Shown: positions 19,079-27,516, counted from the stretch's first letter. The stretch is DNA of 53,871 nt from an uncultured Clostridia bacterium (GCA_947599825.1 CANQFS010000006.1:1-53871), one strand, 5' to 3'. The notes: a model not told the origin generated them from the sequence alone. Made by a program: numbers and translations.

Positions 19079-19786
19079 ATGGAACATATAGTCATAGGAA
19101 TTGAAGGACTAGTAGGAAGTGGAAAAACTTCCATTTGTAGGGAATTATTGAAAAAGTTGCCAAATAGTATTGTGTTACATGGCGGAAACTTATACCGTGG
19201 TATTATCTATGCTTTTATGCAAGAACATCAAGGATTAGCACACAATATGAAAAATTTGCAATCAAACATAGAACAAATAGATATTAAAAAAATTATGGAT
19301 TTATTGCAAGTTGAAATCAAAATAGAAAATAGAGAAACTGTTGTATATGTAAAAGGAAAGAAAATAGAAGAAGAAAAATTGCAATCAGAAGAAGCATCTC
19401 TTGCTGTTTCTGTTGCAGGTGGAAGTGCAGATAATACAAATTTATTTATCTTCGCTAAAAATCTCATAAATGAACTAAAAGAGCAATATAATGTAATATT
19501 ATCAGGAAGAGCTTTAAGTACTATTTATCCAGAAATGAATTATCACTTTTTTATTACGGCTTCATTAGAGGAAAGAGTAAGAAGAAAAGCCATTCAATAT
19601 GGAGAAAATGCAAACTTAGAAGAATTAAAGGAGCATATTAAAAAACGTGATGAATTGCAAGAAAAAGCAGGTTTTTATACTTTACAAGATAAAACTATTC
19701 AAATTGATGTAACTGATTGTAAAAGCGTAGAAGAGTCTACAGATAAAGTATGCGAATGTATAGAAGAATTAAAATTAACTGTATAA
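19079..19786 (+). CDS. Cytidylate-kinase-like P-loop nucleotide kinase
   Basis: A 235-residue P-loop NTPase. Walker A is GLVGSGKTSI near residue 10, and further features of the CMP-kinase fold are GGNLYRGIIY, an AVSVAGGSADNTNLF segment and SGRALSTIYP, followed by FFITASLEERVRRKA, which matches the lid/adenine region of Cmk-like proteins. The true substrate cannot be told; it is related to but distinct from canonical Cmk. It stands alone, 73 bases before murD, with aaaggaatg as a weak site. Confidence 0.7.
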   Translation: MEHIVIGIEGLVGSGKTSICRELLKKLPNSIVLHGGNLYRGIIYAFMQEHQGLAHNMKNLQSNIEQIDIKKIMDLLQVEIKIENRETVVYVKGKKIEEEKLQSEEASLAVSVAGGSADNTNLFIFAKNLINELKEQYNVILSGRALSTIYPEMNYHFFITASLEERVRRKAIQYGENANLEELKEHIKKRDELQEKAGFYTLQDKTIQIDVTDCKSVEESTDKVCECIEELKLTV

Positions 19787-19858
19787 TTATAATAAAGTTT
19801 AAATTATCATTTATAATGTTTATTTTAATCAATTTTTAAATTTTTAGAAAGGAAAAAT

Positions 19859-21265
19859 ATGGAATTTTATAACAAAAAATTAGAAGAATTTAATCGTTTC
19901 ATTGCAGACAAAAAAATTGCAATTATTGGAATTGGTGTTAGCAATATTCCTTTGCTAGACTATTTTTACGAGCATAATGCAAAAGTAAGCGTCTTTGATA
20001 ATCGTACAATTGCGGAAATTGATGAAAACATCATTGGAAAAATGGAGCAATATCGTTTTCCTTATTATTTTGGAAGAAGAAACTTGCAAAATTTAAAAGG
20101 TTTTGATATTATTTTTCGTTCTCCAAGTGCTATGCCATTTATAAAAGAAATAGCAGAGGAAGTAGAAAGAGGAGCAATTTTAACTTCTGAAATTGAAATG
20201 GTGTTAAAATTAACACCAGCAAAAACAATTGGAATTACAGGAACGGAAGGAAAAACTACAACTACCACTTTAATTTACGAAATTTTAAAACAAACAGGAC
20301 ATACTTGTTTTTTAGGTGGTAATATTGGAAAGCCAATTTTTACACAAATAAAAGATATGAAACCAGAAGATTTCGTTATTTTGGAAATGAGCAGTTTTCA
20401 ACTAATGGATATGGATATTAGTCCAGATGTTTCTTTAATAACCAATATCTATCCAGATCACTTAAATATTCATCGTTCTTATGAAGAATATCAAGAAGCA
20501 AAAAAGAATATTTTTAAACATCAAAATGAAAATGGTATTTTAGTATTAAATTATGATAATGAAATTACACGTTCATTTGCAAAAGAGGCAAATGGAAAGG
20601 TTATATTCTTTAGTAGTAAAGAAAAATTACAAGATGGCTATATTTATGATAGAGTAGATGAAAATATTAAATATTGTGAAGATGGTGTTCGCAGACATTT
20701 ACTTCCTAGAACAGAAGTTAAATTAAGAGGAATTCATAATTACGAAAATATTTGTGCTGCACTTGCTGTAACATCTTCTTTTATTCCAGTGGATACTGCT
20801 ATAAAAGTAATTAAAGAATTCAATGGAGTAGAACATCGTTTAGAATTTGTACGTGAATTAGATGGCGTAAAATATTATAATGACTCCATTGGAACTAGCC
20901 CAGCAAGCACTATTGCAGGACTTCATGCATTTGATGAAAATATTATACTACTTGCAGGCGGTTCTGATAAAGGCTTAGATTACAAAAAGGTAGGGGAGGC
21001 TATTGCAGAAAAAGTAGGAACTTTAATTTTATGCGGTCCAACAAGTATGAAAATAGCAGAAGCTACACAAAATGCAATGAAAAAATTTCAAAAAGAAGTA
21101 GAAATTTGCTATGTAAAAAATTTAGATGAAGCAGTTAATTTTGCAAGAAAAAAAGCAAAAGTAGGAGATGTTGTGCTACTTTCACCAGCAAGTGCAAGTT
21201 TTGATGCTTTTAAAAATTTTGCAGAGCGTGGTGACAAATTTAAAGAATTTGTAAAAAAATTATAA
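19859..21265 (+). CDS. murD: UDP-N-acetylmuramoylalanine--D-glutamate ligase
   Basis: A 468-residue Mur ligase. An N-terminal Rossmann-like UDP-binding domain (KIAIIGIGVSNIPLLDY) is followed by the ATPase loop GITGTEGKTTTT, YPDHLNIHRSYEEY and the C-terminal domain with YYNDSIGTSPASTIAGL and LLAGGSDKGLDY. It adds D-glutamate to UDP-MurNAc-L-Ala in the cytoplasm for peptidoglycan synthesis. The start follows agaaagga. The usual mur/fts cluster partners are not adjacent. Confidence 0.94.
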   Translation: MEFYNKKLEEFNRFIADKKIAIIGIGVSNIPLLDYFYEHNAKVSVFDNRTIAEIDENIIGKMEQYRFPYYFGRRNLQNLKGFDIIFRSPSAMPFIKEIAEEVERGAILTSEIEMVLKLTPAKTIGITGTEGKTTTTTLIYEILKQTGHTCFLGGNIGKPIFTQIKDMKPEDFVILEMSSFQLMDMDISPDVSLITNIYPDHLNIHRSYEEYQEAKKNIFKHQNENGILVLNYDNEITRSFAKEANGKVIFFSSKEKLQDGYIYDRVDENIKYCEDGVRRHLLPRTEVKLRGIHNYENICAALAVTSSFIPVDTAIKVIKEFNGVEHRLEFVRELDGVKYYNDSIGTSPASTIAGLHAFDENIILLAGGSDKGLDYKKVGEAIAEKVGTLILCGPTSMKIAEATQNAMKKFQKEVEICYVKNLDEAVNFARKKAKVGDVVLLSPASASFDAFKNFAERGDKFKEFVKKL

Positions 21266-21281
21266 AATTTTAATAAAATTA

Positions 21282-21310
21282 TTGACATAATATTTGCAAA
21301 AATATATAAT
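21282..21310 (+). promoter_or_regulatory. Consensus sigma-A promoter without a downstream ORF
   Basis: Ttgaca (21282-21287), a 17-base spacer and tataat (21305-21310). The next gene begins 420 bases away beyond a terminator, so the promoter appears to serve a non-coding transcript. Confidence 0.85.
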
Positions 21311-21316
21311 ACTAAT

Positions 21317-21484
21317 AGAATAACATTTGTTATTAAAAGAGGTGTACTGCTACCAACAAGTGCAGAGTTTTAAAAGAGGCATATCACGGCCAAAAAAGTG
21401 AAAATTTAAAAGAGGTGTACTGCTACCGATAAGTGCAGAGTTTTAAAAGAATAGGGGCTAACAAATAAAATGTTAGCTCTTTTA
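21317..21484 (+). ncRNA. Small RNA candidate with a 45-base direct repeat
   Basis: Framed by a perfect promoter and an intrinsic terminator (gggctaaca against tgttagctc plus ttt, 21455-21484). The transcript of about 170 bases contains two near-identical blocks, 21333-21377 and 21406-21450, 73 bases apart, with core aggtgtactgctacc and aagtgcagag; ctgc/gcag can close a small hairpin in each. No ORF with a start site is present. I do not recognise an RNA family. Confidence 0.6.
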
Positions 21485-21495
21485 CTATGCTTACT

Positions 21496-21660
21496 AAAAT
21501 ATATAAATTTTTAAAATGCTCATTCAAGTTGATTTTCGTATAAATTCTAAATAAATTTTATGGCACCCTTCCATTAAAAAATGAACTCTTTCCATAAAAT
21601 TTATTAAGAATTTTTAAACTCAATCAATTTCAATACGCTTTTAAAAATTTATATATTTTA
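21496..21660. repeat. Long hairpin repeat, second copy
   Basis: The arms aaaatatataaattttta and taaaaatttatatatttt enclose sequence that matches the reverse complement of the hairpin at 15196-15361 (ctcattcaag, tggcacccttccattaaaaa, cataaaatttatt). It is therefore a dispersed family with long imperfect internal pairing. It lacks the outer 29-bp arms seen at uvrA. Confidence 0.65.
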
Positions 21661-21729
21661 CTTAAACTAAGTAACAAATAAAAATAAAATAGCATACAAT
21701 AATACATAAGAATAGAGGAGGGAAAGCTT

Positions 21730-22305
21730 ATGTATTATCAAAACTATGAAGATTATATGAGAAGTGTGTTAGGTTACCCAATAGTAGAAAGTCAAGATAC
21801 ATATCAAAGAAATATAATAGAAGAAACACAAAACTACATTTTGCCAAATCAAAATGCAAAAGAATTAGAAGAATGTTATCCAGAGATTTATAAACTTCTT
21901 AATCCTATTGTTTGCGAAGTATGCAATAAATGTACTGTGCCAGTAACAAGAGAAATATTAGAAAATATGGTAGAAGAAGTCTATGAAAAAGTAGAAAATA
22001 ATAATGAAATTTTAGTTAATATTCAAATTGAAAATAGAAATCAAGAACAAGAAGTAGAAAATAGAACAAATAATAGTGTAAGAATGAATTCTAATAGAAA
22101 TAGTGCAAATCAAATAGTTTCAAATCAAACAATGCAAAGAAGGCCTAATAATCCATTATTGCGAGATTTAATTAGAATTTTAATTCTAAATCAATTGTTA
22201 GGTGGAAATTTTCCAAATAGACCACCACGCCCAAGGCCGCCTTATCCAAGACCTCCATTTCCGGGAGAGCCAAGACCACCATATAGAGATTATGAAATTA
22301 TTTGA
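21730..22305 (+). CDS. Coat-like protein with Pro/Arg-rich tail
   Basis: A 191-residue protein with ATG behind gaggaggg. The N-terminal MYYQNYEDYMRSVLGY and a central cysteine pair (VCEVCNKCTVPV) are followed by an Asn/Gln-rich linker, a short helix RDLIRILILNQLLGG and a tail of PRPPYPRPPF repeats. The composition resembles proteins of the spore surface in Clostridia, but the assignment is inference. It follows the hairpin repeat and precedes the tRNA-like cluster on the other strand. Confidence 0.6.
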   Translation: MYYQNYEDYMRSVLGYPIVESQDTYQRNIIEETQNYILPNQNAKELEECYPEIYKLLNPIVCEVCNKCTVPVTREILENMVEEVYEKVENNNEILVNIQIENRNQEQEVENRTNNSVRMNSNRNSANQIVSNQTMQRRPNNPLLRDLIRILILNQLLGGNFPNRPPRPRPPYPRPPFPGEPRPPYRDYEII

Positions 22306-22340
22306 AATAGCTTTTTACTATAACTAAATAATTAAAAAGC

Positions 22341-22374
22341 GAAACAGCAAGTAGAAATATCTACTTGCTGTTTC
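22341..22374 (-). terminator. Terminator of the tRNA-like cluster, minus strand
   Basis: Gaaacagcaagtaga and its inverse form a 15-bp perfect stem with a tatt loop, followed on the minus strand by gctttttaatt. Confidence 0.8.
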
Positions 22375-22436
22375 CTGCGAAAGGAGGATTCCTTCTCCTT
22401 ACGAAAGTATCAGATGCAACCCAGTAAGCACCTGAA

Positions 22437-22509
22437 AAGGGCAAAAGGGAGTTGAACCCTAATTTCTACCTTAATTCTAAGTAGCGCAATCCACTTTGCC
22501 ATTTACCCT
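22437..22509 (-). tRNA. tRNA-like RNA C with a non-standard anticodon loop
   Basis: Numbering is canonical: acceptor agggtaa pairs with ttgccct, D-arm ggca/tgcg with A14 and G18G19, T loop ttcaact. The anticodon stem tactt/aggta closes the loop agaatta, which has G rather than U at position 33 and would give anticodon AAT. T-stem pair 49-65 is mismatched and position 8 is A. No CCA is encoded. It lies directly downstream of tRNA-like A and may be cut from the same transcript. Between it and the terminator, 22375-22436, are two more stable hairpins (caggtgc/gcatctg and cgtaaggag/ctcctttcg). It is either a decayed tRNA or a specialised RNA. Confidence 0.5.
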
Positions 22510-22523
22510 AAAAAATAATTTTT

Positions 22524-22542
22524 AAAACGAAAAAATCGTTTT
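22524..22542 (-). terminator. Short hairpin 3' of tRNA-like A
   Basis: The palindrome ttaaaacga/tcgttttaa with a four-base loop lies directly after the 3' end. An identical hairpin follows tRNA-like B at 22919-22937. It could be a weak terminator or a processing signal. Confidence 0.5.
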
Positions 22543-22544
22543 AA

Positions 22545-22650
22545 CGCCCCAGAGAGGATTCGAACCTCTGACATAACCTTATTTCGCAGTATATATACGG
22601 CGCCAGTACATCTACTGTAGGTTTGCTCTACCTAACTGCGCTACTGGGGT
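22545..22650 (-). tRNA. tRNA-like RNA A with a 39-nt anticodon loop
   Basis: A good acceptor (ccccag/ctgggg), D-arm (gcgc/gagc, with GG in the loop), anticodon stem aacct/aggtt and an ideal T-arm (agagg ttcgaat cctct). In place of a 7-base loop there are 39 bases, which fold into two hairpins (cagta-gatg-tactg; and cgc-c-gta-tata-tac-t-gcg). The terminal pair 1-72 is A-C. It has its own TTGACA-17-TAGAAT promoter, so it is transcribed. The insert contains ccg, but not behind a U33. Expanded-loop tRNA, processed insertion or decayed gene are all possible. Confidence 0.55.
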
Positions 22651-22683
22651 GTACAATAAAGATTTATCTTAAAACTGAAATGT

Positions 22684-22712
22684 ATTCTAACATAAATTTA
22701 TTTTTATGTCAA
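22684..22712 (-). promoter_or_regulatory. Promoter of tRNA-like A
   Basis: On the minus strand TTGACA, 17 bases, TAGAAT, the same as the promoter of tRNA-like B apart from spacer changes. Confidence 0.85.
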
Positions 22713-22819
22713 TACTAAAATTAAAATTTTTCGAAAAAATGGCTTAATTTATGATTCCAAATAGAGATTATGAAAATTATTTGAAATAATTTTTTATATA
22801 ATTAAATAACTAAAAAGGG

Positions 22820-22850
22820 AGACGGCAAGTAGAAATATCTACTTGCCGTC
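22820..22850 (-). terminator. Terminator of tRNA-like B unit, minus strand
   Basis: Gacggcaagtaga and its inverse form a perfect stem followed on the minus strand by tccctttttag. It is homologous to the hairpin at 22341-22374, showing that the whole promoter-tRNA-terminator unit was duplicated. The bases between this hairpin and RNA B (22851-22918) hold two small hairpins but no tRNA. Confidence 0.8.
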
Positions 22851-22937
22851 TATTAAAGAAAGGAAGACAGTCAGCGTACATTATACAATGTAATACCATT
22901 ACTCCTAACAAATTTTAAAACGAAAAAATCGTTTTAA

Positions 22938-23022
22938 CGCCCCAGAGAGGATTCGAACCTCTAACACTAAAACCTATTTTATCATATTTGTGGTTTTGCT
23001 CTACCTATTGAATTACTGGGGC
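22938..23022 (-). tRNA. tRNA-like RNA B with a 17-nt anticodon loop
   Basis: Acceptor gccccag/ctggggc pairs perfectly, and the T-arm agagg ttcgaat cctct is identical to that of RNA A. D-arm attc/gagc is weak. The anticodon stem aaacc/ggttt encloses 17 bases (acaaatatgataaaata). Within it atgataa would match a tRNA-Ile(GAT) loop, but the extra flanking bases do not pair well. G73 is present and no CCA is encoded. It has its own consensus promoter and terminator. It diverges from RNA A only in the D and anticodon arms. Confidence 0.55.
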
Positions 23023-23054
23023 TTACAATAAAAATTTACTTTAAAACTATTCTC

Positions 23055-23083
23055 ATTCTAACATAAATTTATTCTTATGTCAA
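23055..23083 (-). promoter_or_regulatory. Promoter of tRNA-like B
   Basis: On the minus strand TTGACA, a 17-base spacer and TAGAAT, about 30 bases upstream of the mature-like 5' end. Confidence 0.85.
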
Positions 23084-23218
23084 TACTAAAATTAAAATTT
23101 GTGTAAAAATTTTCAAAAAATCCAAAAAATGGTTTAATTTATGATTGCAAATTGTATAAAAAAATGAAAAATACATAAAATAAAAATGCATAAATTTTTA
23201 AAAAAGGTGGGAAAAAAT

Positions 23219-23659
23219 ATGAAAGTAAAAGATTGTATGTGTAATGAGGTGGCTTATTTAACACCAGACAGCACAATAAAAGATTGTGCTAAATTAATGT
23301 GTAATAAACATGTTGGTTGCATTCCAGTATGTGATACAAACAAAAAAATAGTAGGACTTGTAACGGATAGGGACGTTATTTTAAGAAGTATTGCATGCGA
23401 CAAAGACGTTACAACAACACCTGTAAGTGAAATAATGACTTGCAAAGTATGCTGTTGTGGTCCAGAAGAAGAAATAGAACAAGCTCAAAAAACAATGTCA
23501 AACGAGCAAATTCGTCGTCTTCCTGTTATTGATGAAAACAACCAAATAATCGGAATTATCACATTAGGAGATTTATGTAACAATCAAAATGTAAATACAC
23601 AAGACGTATGTAATACCTTAGAAAATATATGCGGCTGTAATGACAAAAATGCAGAATAA
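23219..23659 (+). CDS. Cysteine-rich CBS-pair protein
   Basis: A 146-residue protein of two CBS motifs. The preferred start is ATG 23219 behind aaaggtgg, since MKVKDCMCNEVAYLTPDSTI is the usual CBS beginning; an upstream in-frame ATG at 23186 has no good site. CBS signs are GLVTDRDVILRS and IGIITLGDLC. It has an unusual number of cysteines (CMC, CKVCCCG, ENICGC). CBS pairs bind adenosine nucleotides and regulate partners, but no partner is fused here. Confidence 0.85.
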   Translation: MKVKDCMCNEVAYLTPDSTIKDCAKLMCNKHVGCIPVCDTNKKIVGLVTDRDVILRSIACDKDVTTTPVSEIMTCKVCCCGPEEEIEQAQKTMSNEQIRRLPVIDENNQIIGIITLGDLCNNQNVNTQDVCNTLENICGCNDKNAE

Positions 23660-23668
23660 ATGAAAGAC

Positions 23669-23696
23669 AAGCTTCATAATATATATTATGAAGCTT
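23669..23696. terminator. Perfect hairpin after the CBS gene
   Basis: Aagcttcataat and its exact inverse, followed by an AT-rich stretch. It is probably a terminator, although no long T run follows. Confidence 0.55.
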
Positions 23697-23796
23697 AATA
23701 CATAAAAATTTTAAAAAATTAAGAATAAAAGGTCTAGAATAATAATAAAATCGTAAATTTCACTACTGTAAAAACTTAAAGGGGAGGATAAAGTAT

Positions 23797-24897
23797 ATGA
23801 TAATTGATATGAATTATTGGTCAAAAGTTTTTCGAAAAATACTTATCCTCTTATTTTCAATTATTGGAATATATTTAGCTTTTAAATTAGCTGTTTTTTA
23901 TATTCCATTTCTCATTGCATTTATTATTTCTCTTTTAATAGAACCTATTATTCGCTTTTGTATGAAGCATTTTAAGTGGAAAAGAAGAACAAGTGCTATT
24001 ATAGTATTTATAGTTGTACTTTCACTTTTAGTTGGACTTCTTACTTGGGGAATTTTTGCTCTTATTTCAGAATCTTCCAATTTATTAGGCGGTTTAAATG
24101 GATATGTAGAAAAAATTTCTAAACAGTTTACTAATATTACATCACAAATTGACTTTAGTAAAATAAAAGTACCAAATGAAATAGTAGAAATAATGCAATC
24201 TTCAGGAAGAGAATTACTATCAGCAATAGCAGATTGGGTAAAAAATGCACTAACTCATTTTTTAAACTTGCTTACATCTTTACCTGCAATTGGTATTTAT
24301 ACAGTTATTAGTGTATTAGCCTTATATTTTATATGTACTGACAAAATTTATATGATAGACCAATTAGAACATCATTTTCCAGAAATGTGGGTTAAAAAAC
24401 TAACAAAACATATTCGAGAAATTACAAAATCACTTGGTTGTCTATTAAAAGCAGAAGCCATTTTAGTTATTGTTTCTTTTGTTATTTGTTTAATAGGTCT
24501 ATGCATTTTTAAATGGATAGGACTTAATGTGCAGTTCCCACTAATTGCTGCCTTGGGAATTGCCTTTGTAGATGCACTTCCTATTTTTGGCTCTGCTACT
24601 GTAATGATTCCATGGGCAATAATTGCCGCCTGTGACGGAAATTTAACACTTGGAATTAGTTTAATTATATTGCTTGCAATTATGGGAATAGTAAGACAAT
24701 TTTTAGAGCCTAGAGTTGTATCTGGACAAATTGGGATACACCCTATTTTTACTTTAATTGCTATGTATACAGGATTTCGTTTTATTGGAGTGTTTGGTCT
24801 ACTTATAGGCCCAATTATTCTAATTATTTTAAAAAATATATTTGGAAATATGATAGATAAAGGATTTGCAAAATCAATATTTGATAGAGAAATCTAA
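23797..24897 (+). CDS. AI-2E family transporter (UPF0118)
   Basis: A 366-residue membrane protein with ATG behind ggggagga. It shows the family layout: two N-terminal helices, a helix, a long extra-membrane region (SSNLLGGLNGYVEKISKQF), and a C-terminal bundle containing ALGIAFVDALPIFGSATVMI and EPRVVSGQIGIHPIFTLIAM, the signature block. In sporulating Firmicutes such proteins include YtvI-like sporulation proteins. The substrate is unknown. Confidence 0.9.
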   Translation: MIIDMNYWSKVFRKILILLFSIIGIYLAFKLAVFYIPFLIAFIISLLIEPIIRFCMKHFKWKRRTSAIIVFIVVLSLLVGLLTWGIFALISESSNLLGGLNGYVEKISKQFTNITSQIDFSKIKVPNEIVEIMQSSGRELLSAIADWVKNALTHFLNLLTSLPAIGIYTVISVLALYFICTDKIYMIDQLEHHFPEMWVKKLTKHIREITKSLGCLLKAEAILVIVSFVICLIGLCIFKWIGLNVQFPLIAALGIAFVDALPIFGSATVMIPWAIIAACDGNLTLGISLIILLAIMGIVRQFLEPRVVSGQIGIHPIFTLIAMYTGFRFIGVFGLLIGPIILIILKNIFGNMIDKGFAKSIFDREI

Positions 24898-24985
24898 AAA
24901 TGAAAAATTTTTAAAAATCACTTGTACTTTTTCTCATTTGCCTATATAATAGTATAGTATTTAAAGCAAAGGAGGAAGTATTTTT

Positions 24986-25984
24986 ATGTCTTTTATTGAA
25001 GATATTAAGCAAAGAGCAAAACAAGATATAAAAACGATTGTATTACCTGAAAGTAATGATTTGCGAGTTCTTAAAGCAGTAGAACAAATACTAAAAGAAG
25101 GATATGCAGATATTATTTTAATAGGAAACAAAGAAAAAATAGAAACATTTGCAAAAGAAAATGAAGTAAATCTTGCAGGGGCAAAAATAGTAGATCCACA
25201 AACAAGTGAAAAATTTAGTTCTTATGCAAATGAATTCTATGAATTAAGAAAAGCAAAAGGAATGACATTAGAAAAAGCAAAAGAATATATGAAAGACTAT
25301 GTCTATTTTGGAATGATGATGGTAAAAGAAAAAGATGCAGATGGTTTAGTATCTGGTGCATGTCATTCTACCGCAGACACATTAAGACCAGCGCTTCAAA
25401 TTTTAAAAACAGCGCCTAATACAAAACTTGTATCAGCCTTCTTTTTAATGGTAGTTCCAAATTGCGAATATGGAGAAAACGGGGCTTTCGTATTTGGAGA
25501 TTGTGGTTTAAATGAATATCCAGATCCAGAAGCATTATCAGAAATTGCAATTTCTTCAGCAAAAAGTTTTGAACAATTAGTAGGAAAACAGCCAAGAGTT
25601 GCAATGCTTTCATACTCATCTTATGGAAGTGCTCACTCACCACTTACTGATAAAGTAGTAGAAGCAACCAAAATTTTAAAAGAAAAAATGCCAGATTTAG
25701 TAGCGGACGGAGAATTACAATTAGATGCTGCTATCATTCCAGAAATTGCCGCATCTAAAGCACCGGGAAGTCCATTGAAAGGAAAAGCCAATACCTTAAT
25801 CTTTCCAGACTTAGATGCAGGAAACATTGGTTATAAATTAGTACAAAGGTTAGCAAAAGCAGAAGCATATGGACCACTTTGCCAAGGAATTGCAAGACCA
25901 GTAAATGATTTATCAAGAGGTTGTTCTTCAAAAGATATTGCAGGAGTAGTTGCAATAACAGCAGTGCAAGCACAGAATAATTAA
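24986..25984 (+). CDS. pta: Phosphate acetyltransferase
   Basis: A 332-residue protein, the short Pta form without the N-terminal DRTGG extension. Motifs KTIVLPESNDLRVLKAVEQI, DGLVSGACHSTADTLRPALQ and LSYSSYGSAHSP are typical, and PARPVNDLSRG-like IARPVNDLSRG closes the active site. It converts acetyl-CoA and phosphate to acetyl phosphate. It lies 52 bases before ackA, with a palindromic element in the gap, giving the classic acetate-forming pair. The start has aaaggagg. Confidence 0.96.
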   Translation: MSFIEDIKQRAKQDIKTIVLPESNDLRVLKAVEQILKEGYADIILIGNKEKIETFAKENEVNLAGAKIVDPQTSEKFSSYANEFYELRKAKGMTLEKAKEYMKDYVYFGMMMVKEKDADGLVSGACHSTADTLRPALQILKTAPNTKLVSAFFLMVVPNCEYGENGAFVFGDCGLNEYPDPEALSEIAISSAKSFEQLVGKQPRVAMLSYSSYGSAHSPLTDKVVEATKILKEKMPDLVADGELQLDAAIIPEIAASKAPGSPLKGKANTLIFPDLDAGNIGYKLVQRLAKAEAYGPLCQGIARPVNDLSRGCSSKDIAGVVAITAVQAQNN

Positions 25985-25990
25985 TTAAAT

Positions 25991-26021
25991 TGAAAGTTTT
26001 GGGACGCGTCCAAATCTTTCC
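25991..26021. repeat. GGACGCGTCC palindrome upstream of ackA 1
   Basis: Tgaaagttttgggacgcgtc and the inverse arm end 6 bases before the gaggagg of the first acetate kinase gene. The hairpin may limit or modulate translation or mRNA stability of ackA relative to pta. Confidence 0.7.
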
Positions 26022-26036
26022 AAACGAGGAGGAAAT

Positions 26037-27236
26037 ATGAAAATTTTAGTATTAAACAGTGGAAGTTCATCTTTAAAATATCAACTAATTGATATGGAAA
26101 ACGAACAAGTATTAGCAAAAGGAAACTATGAAAGAATAGGTTCAAAAGATTCTTTTGTAACACATAAAGTGGGAAGCGAAAAATACAAATATGAAAGAGA
26201 AGCAAAAAATCATGAAGAAGCAATCTCTTTTGTATTATCACAATTTACAGACAGTGAGCATGGAGTTATTTCTTCTTTAGATGAAATAACAGCCGTAGGA
26301 CATAGAGTCGTTCACGGAGGAGAAAAATTCAACAAATCTGTTGTAATTACAGATGAAGTAAAAGAAACAATTAAAGAGTGCATTCCATTAGCACCACTTC
26401 ACAACCCAGCAGCATTAACAGGAATAGAAGCATGTGAAAAAGTAATGCCTGGTAAGAAAAATGTAGCAGTATTTGATACTGCATTCCATCAAACCATTCC
26501 AGAAGAAAGATATATTTACCCAATTCCTTATGAATATTATGAAAAGTATGGAATTAGAAAATATGGTTTCCATGGAACTTCTCACAGATATGTATCAGCA
26601 AGAGTAGCAGAGTTAGTAGGAAAACCTGTAGAAAATTTAAAAACAATCGTATGCCATTTAGGACAAGGAGCAAGTCTATGTGCAGTAGAAAATGGTAAAT
26701 CAGTAGATACATCTATGGGCTTCACACCACTTGCAGGAATTGCTATGGGAACAAGAAGTGGAGATTTAGACCCATCTATAGTAACCTTCTTAATGAAAAA
26801 AGAAAACTTATCAGCAGACGAAGTAGAAAACATTTTAAACAAAAAATCAGGACTACTTGGAATTTCAGGAACATCTGTAGATAATCGTGATTTACTAGAA
26901 TCAATAGAAAAAAACGATGAAAATGCAAAAAGAGCAAGCATTGCAATGGAAACTTATTGCTATATTATTGCACAATATATTGCAAAATACGCAGTAGCAA
27001 TGAACGGTGTAGATGTCATTGCATTTGCAGGAGGCGTAGGAGAAAGAGGCCCAGACGAAAGAAAAATGATATGTGAACATTTAACATGGATGGGTGTAAA
27101 CTTAGATTTAGAAGCAAATAACGTAAAAGCAGAAGAAAGAGAAATCTCAAGCAAAGACTCAAAAGTAAAAGTATGGATAGTTCCAACTGAAGAAGAATTA
27201 ATGATTGCAAGAGATACAAGAGATTTAGTTAAATAG
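26037..27236 (+). CDS. ackA: Acetate kinase 1
   Basis: A 399-residue protein with the ASKHA-kinase features of Ack[30 protein letters not shown] with the substrate arginine, [16 protein letters not shown]+[51 protein letters not shown] and AFAGGVGERGPD. It makes ATP and acetate from acetyl phosphate. It directly follows pta and is itself followed by a second acetate kinase. Confidence 0.96.
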   Translation: MKILVLNSGSSSLKYQLIDMENEQVLAKGNYERIGSKDSFVTHKVGSEKYKYEREAKNHEEAISFVLSQFTDSEHGVISSLDEITAVGHRVVHGGEKFNKSVVITDEVKETIKECIPLAPLHNPAALTGIEACEKVMPGKKNVAVFDTAFHQTIPEERYIYPIPYEYYEKYGIRKYGFHGTSHRYVSARVAELVGKPVENLKTIVCHLGQGASLCAVENGKSVDTSMGFTPLAGIAMGTRSGDLDPSIVTFLMKKENLSADEVENILNKKSGLLGISGTSVDNRDLLESIEKNDENAKRASIAMETYCYIIAQYIAKYAVAMNGVDVIAFAGGVGERGPDERKMICEHLTWMGVNLDLEANNVKAEEREISSKDSKVKVWIVPTEEELMIARDTRDLVK

Positions 27237-27247
27237 CAAAACAAAAA

Positions 27248-27285
27248 TGGAAAGATTTGGGACGCGTCCAAATCTTTCCATTTTT
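27248..27285. terminator. GGACGCGTCC hairpin after ackA 1
   Basis: Tggaaagatttgggacgcgt and its exact inverse form a perfect 33-base palindrome followed by tttttg. It is the best copy of the dispersed element and would act as an intrinsic terminator. Confidence 0.8.
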
Positions 27286-27485
27286 GAAGTTAGAATAAAA
27301 GCAAACAAGATTTAAATAGTATACTATTCTAGTTGCTATATAATATTTTTTTACTTAAAAATGCTCTCAAGGTCTATAGCAACAATATATTGAGAAAAAT
27401 TATTTTTATAAAAATTATATATATTTATAGAATAATTAAAAAACTATTGTCTTTTTTCATAATTTATGGATATAATAAGAAAAAC

Positions 27486-27516
27486 GGAAAGAAATGGACG
27501 CGTCCCAAAACTTTCC
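27486..27516. repeat. GGACGCGTCC palindrome upstream of ackA 2
   Basis: Ggaaagaaatggacgcgtcc and the inverse arm precede the second acetate kinase at the same distance as the copy before ackA 1. The sequence ctttccaaacgaggaggaaa is shared, so the leader was duplicated with the gene. Confidence 0.75.

Noticed and set aside
22545..22650. Group I intron in a tRNA
   Set aside because: The insert is about 32 bases longer than a normal loop, far too short for a group I intron, and no conserved core is present.
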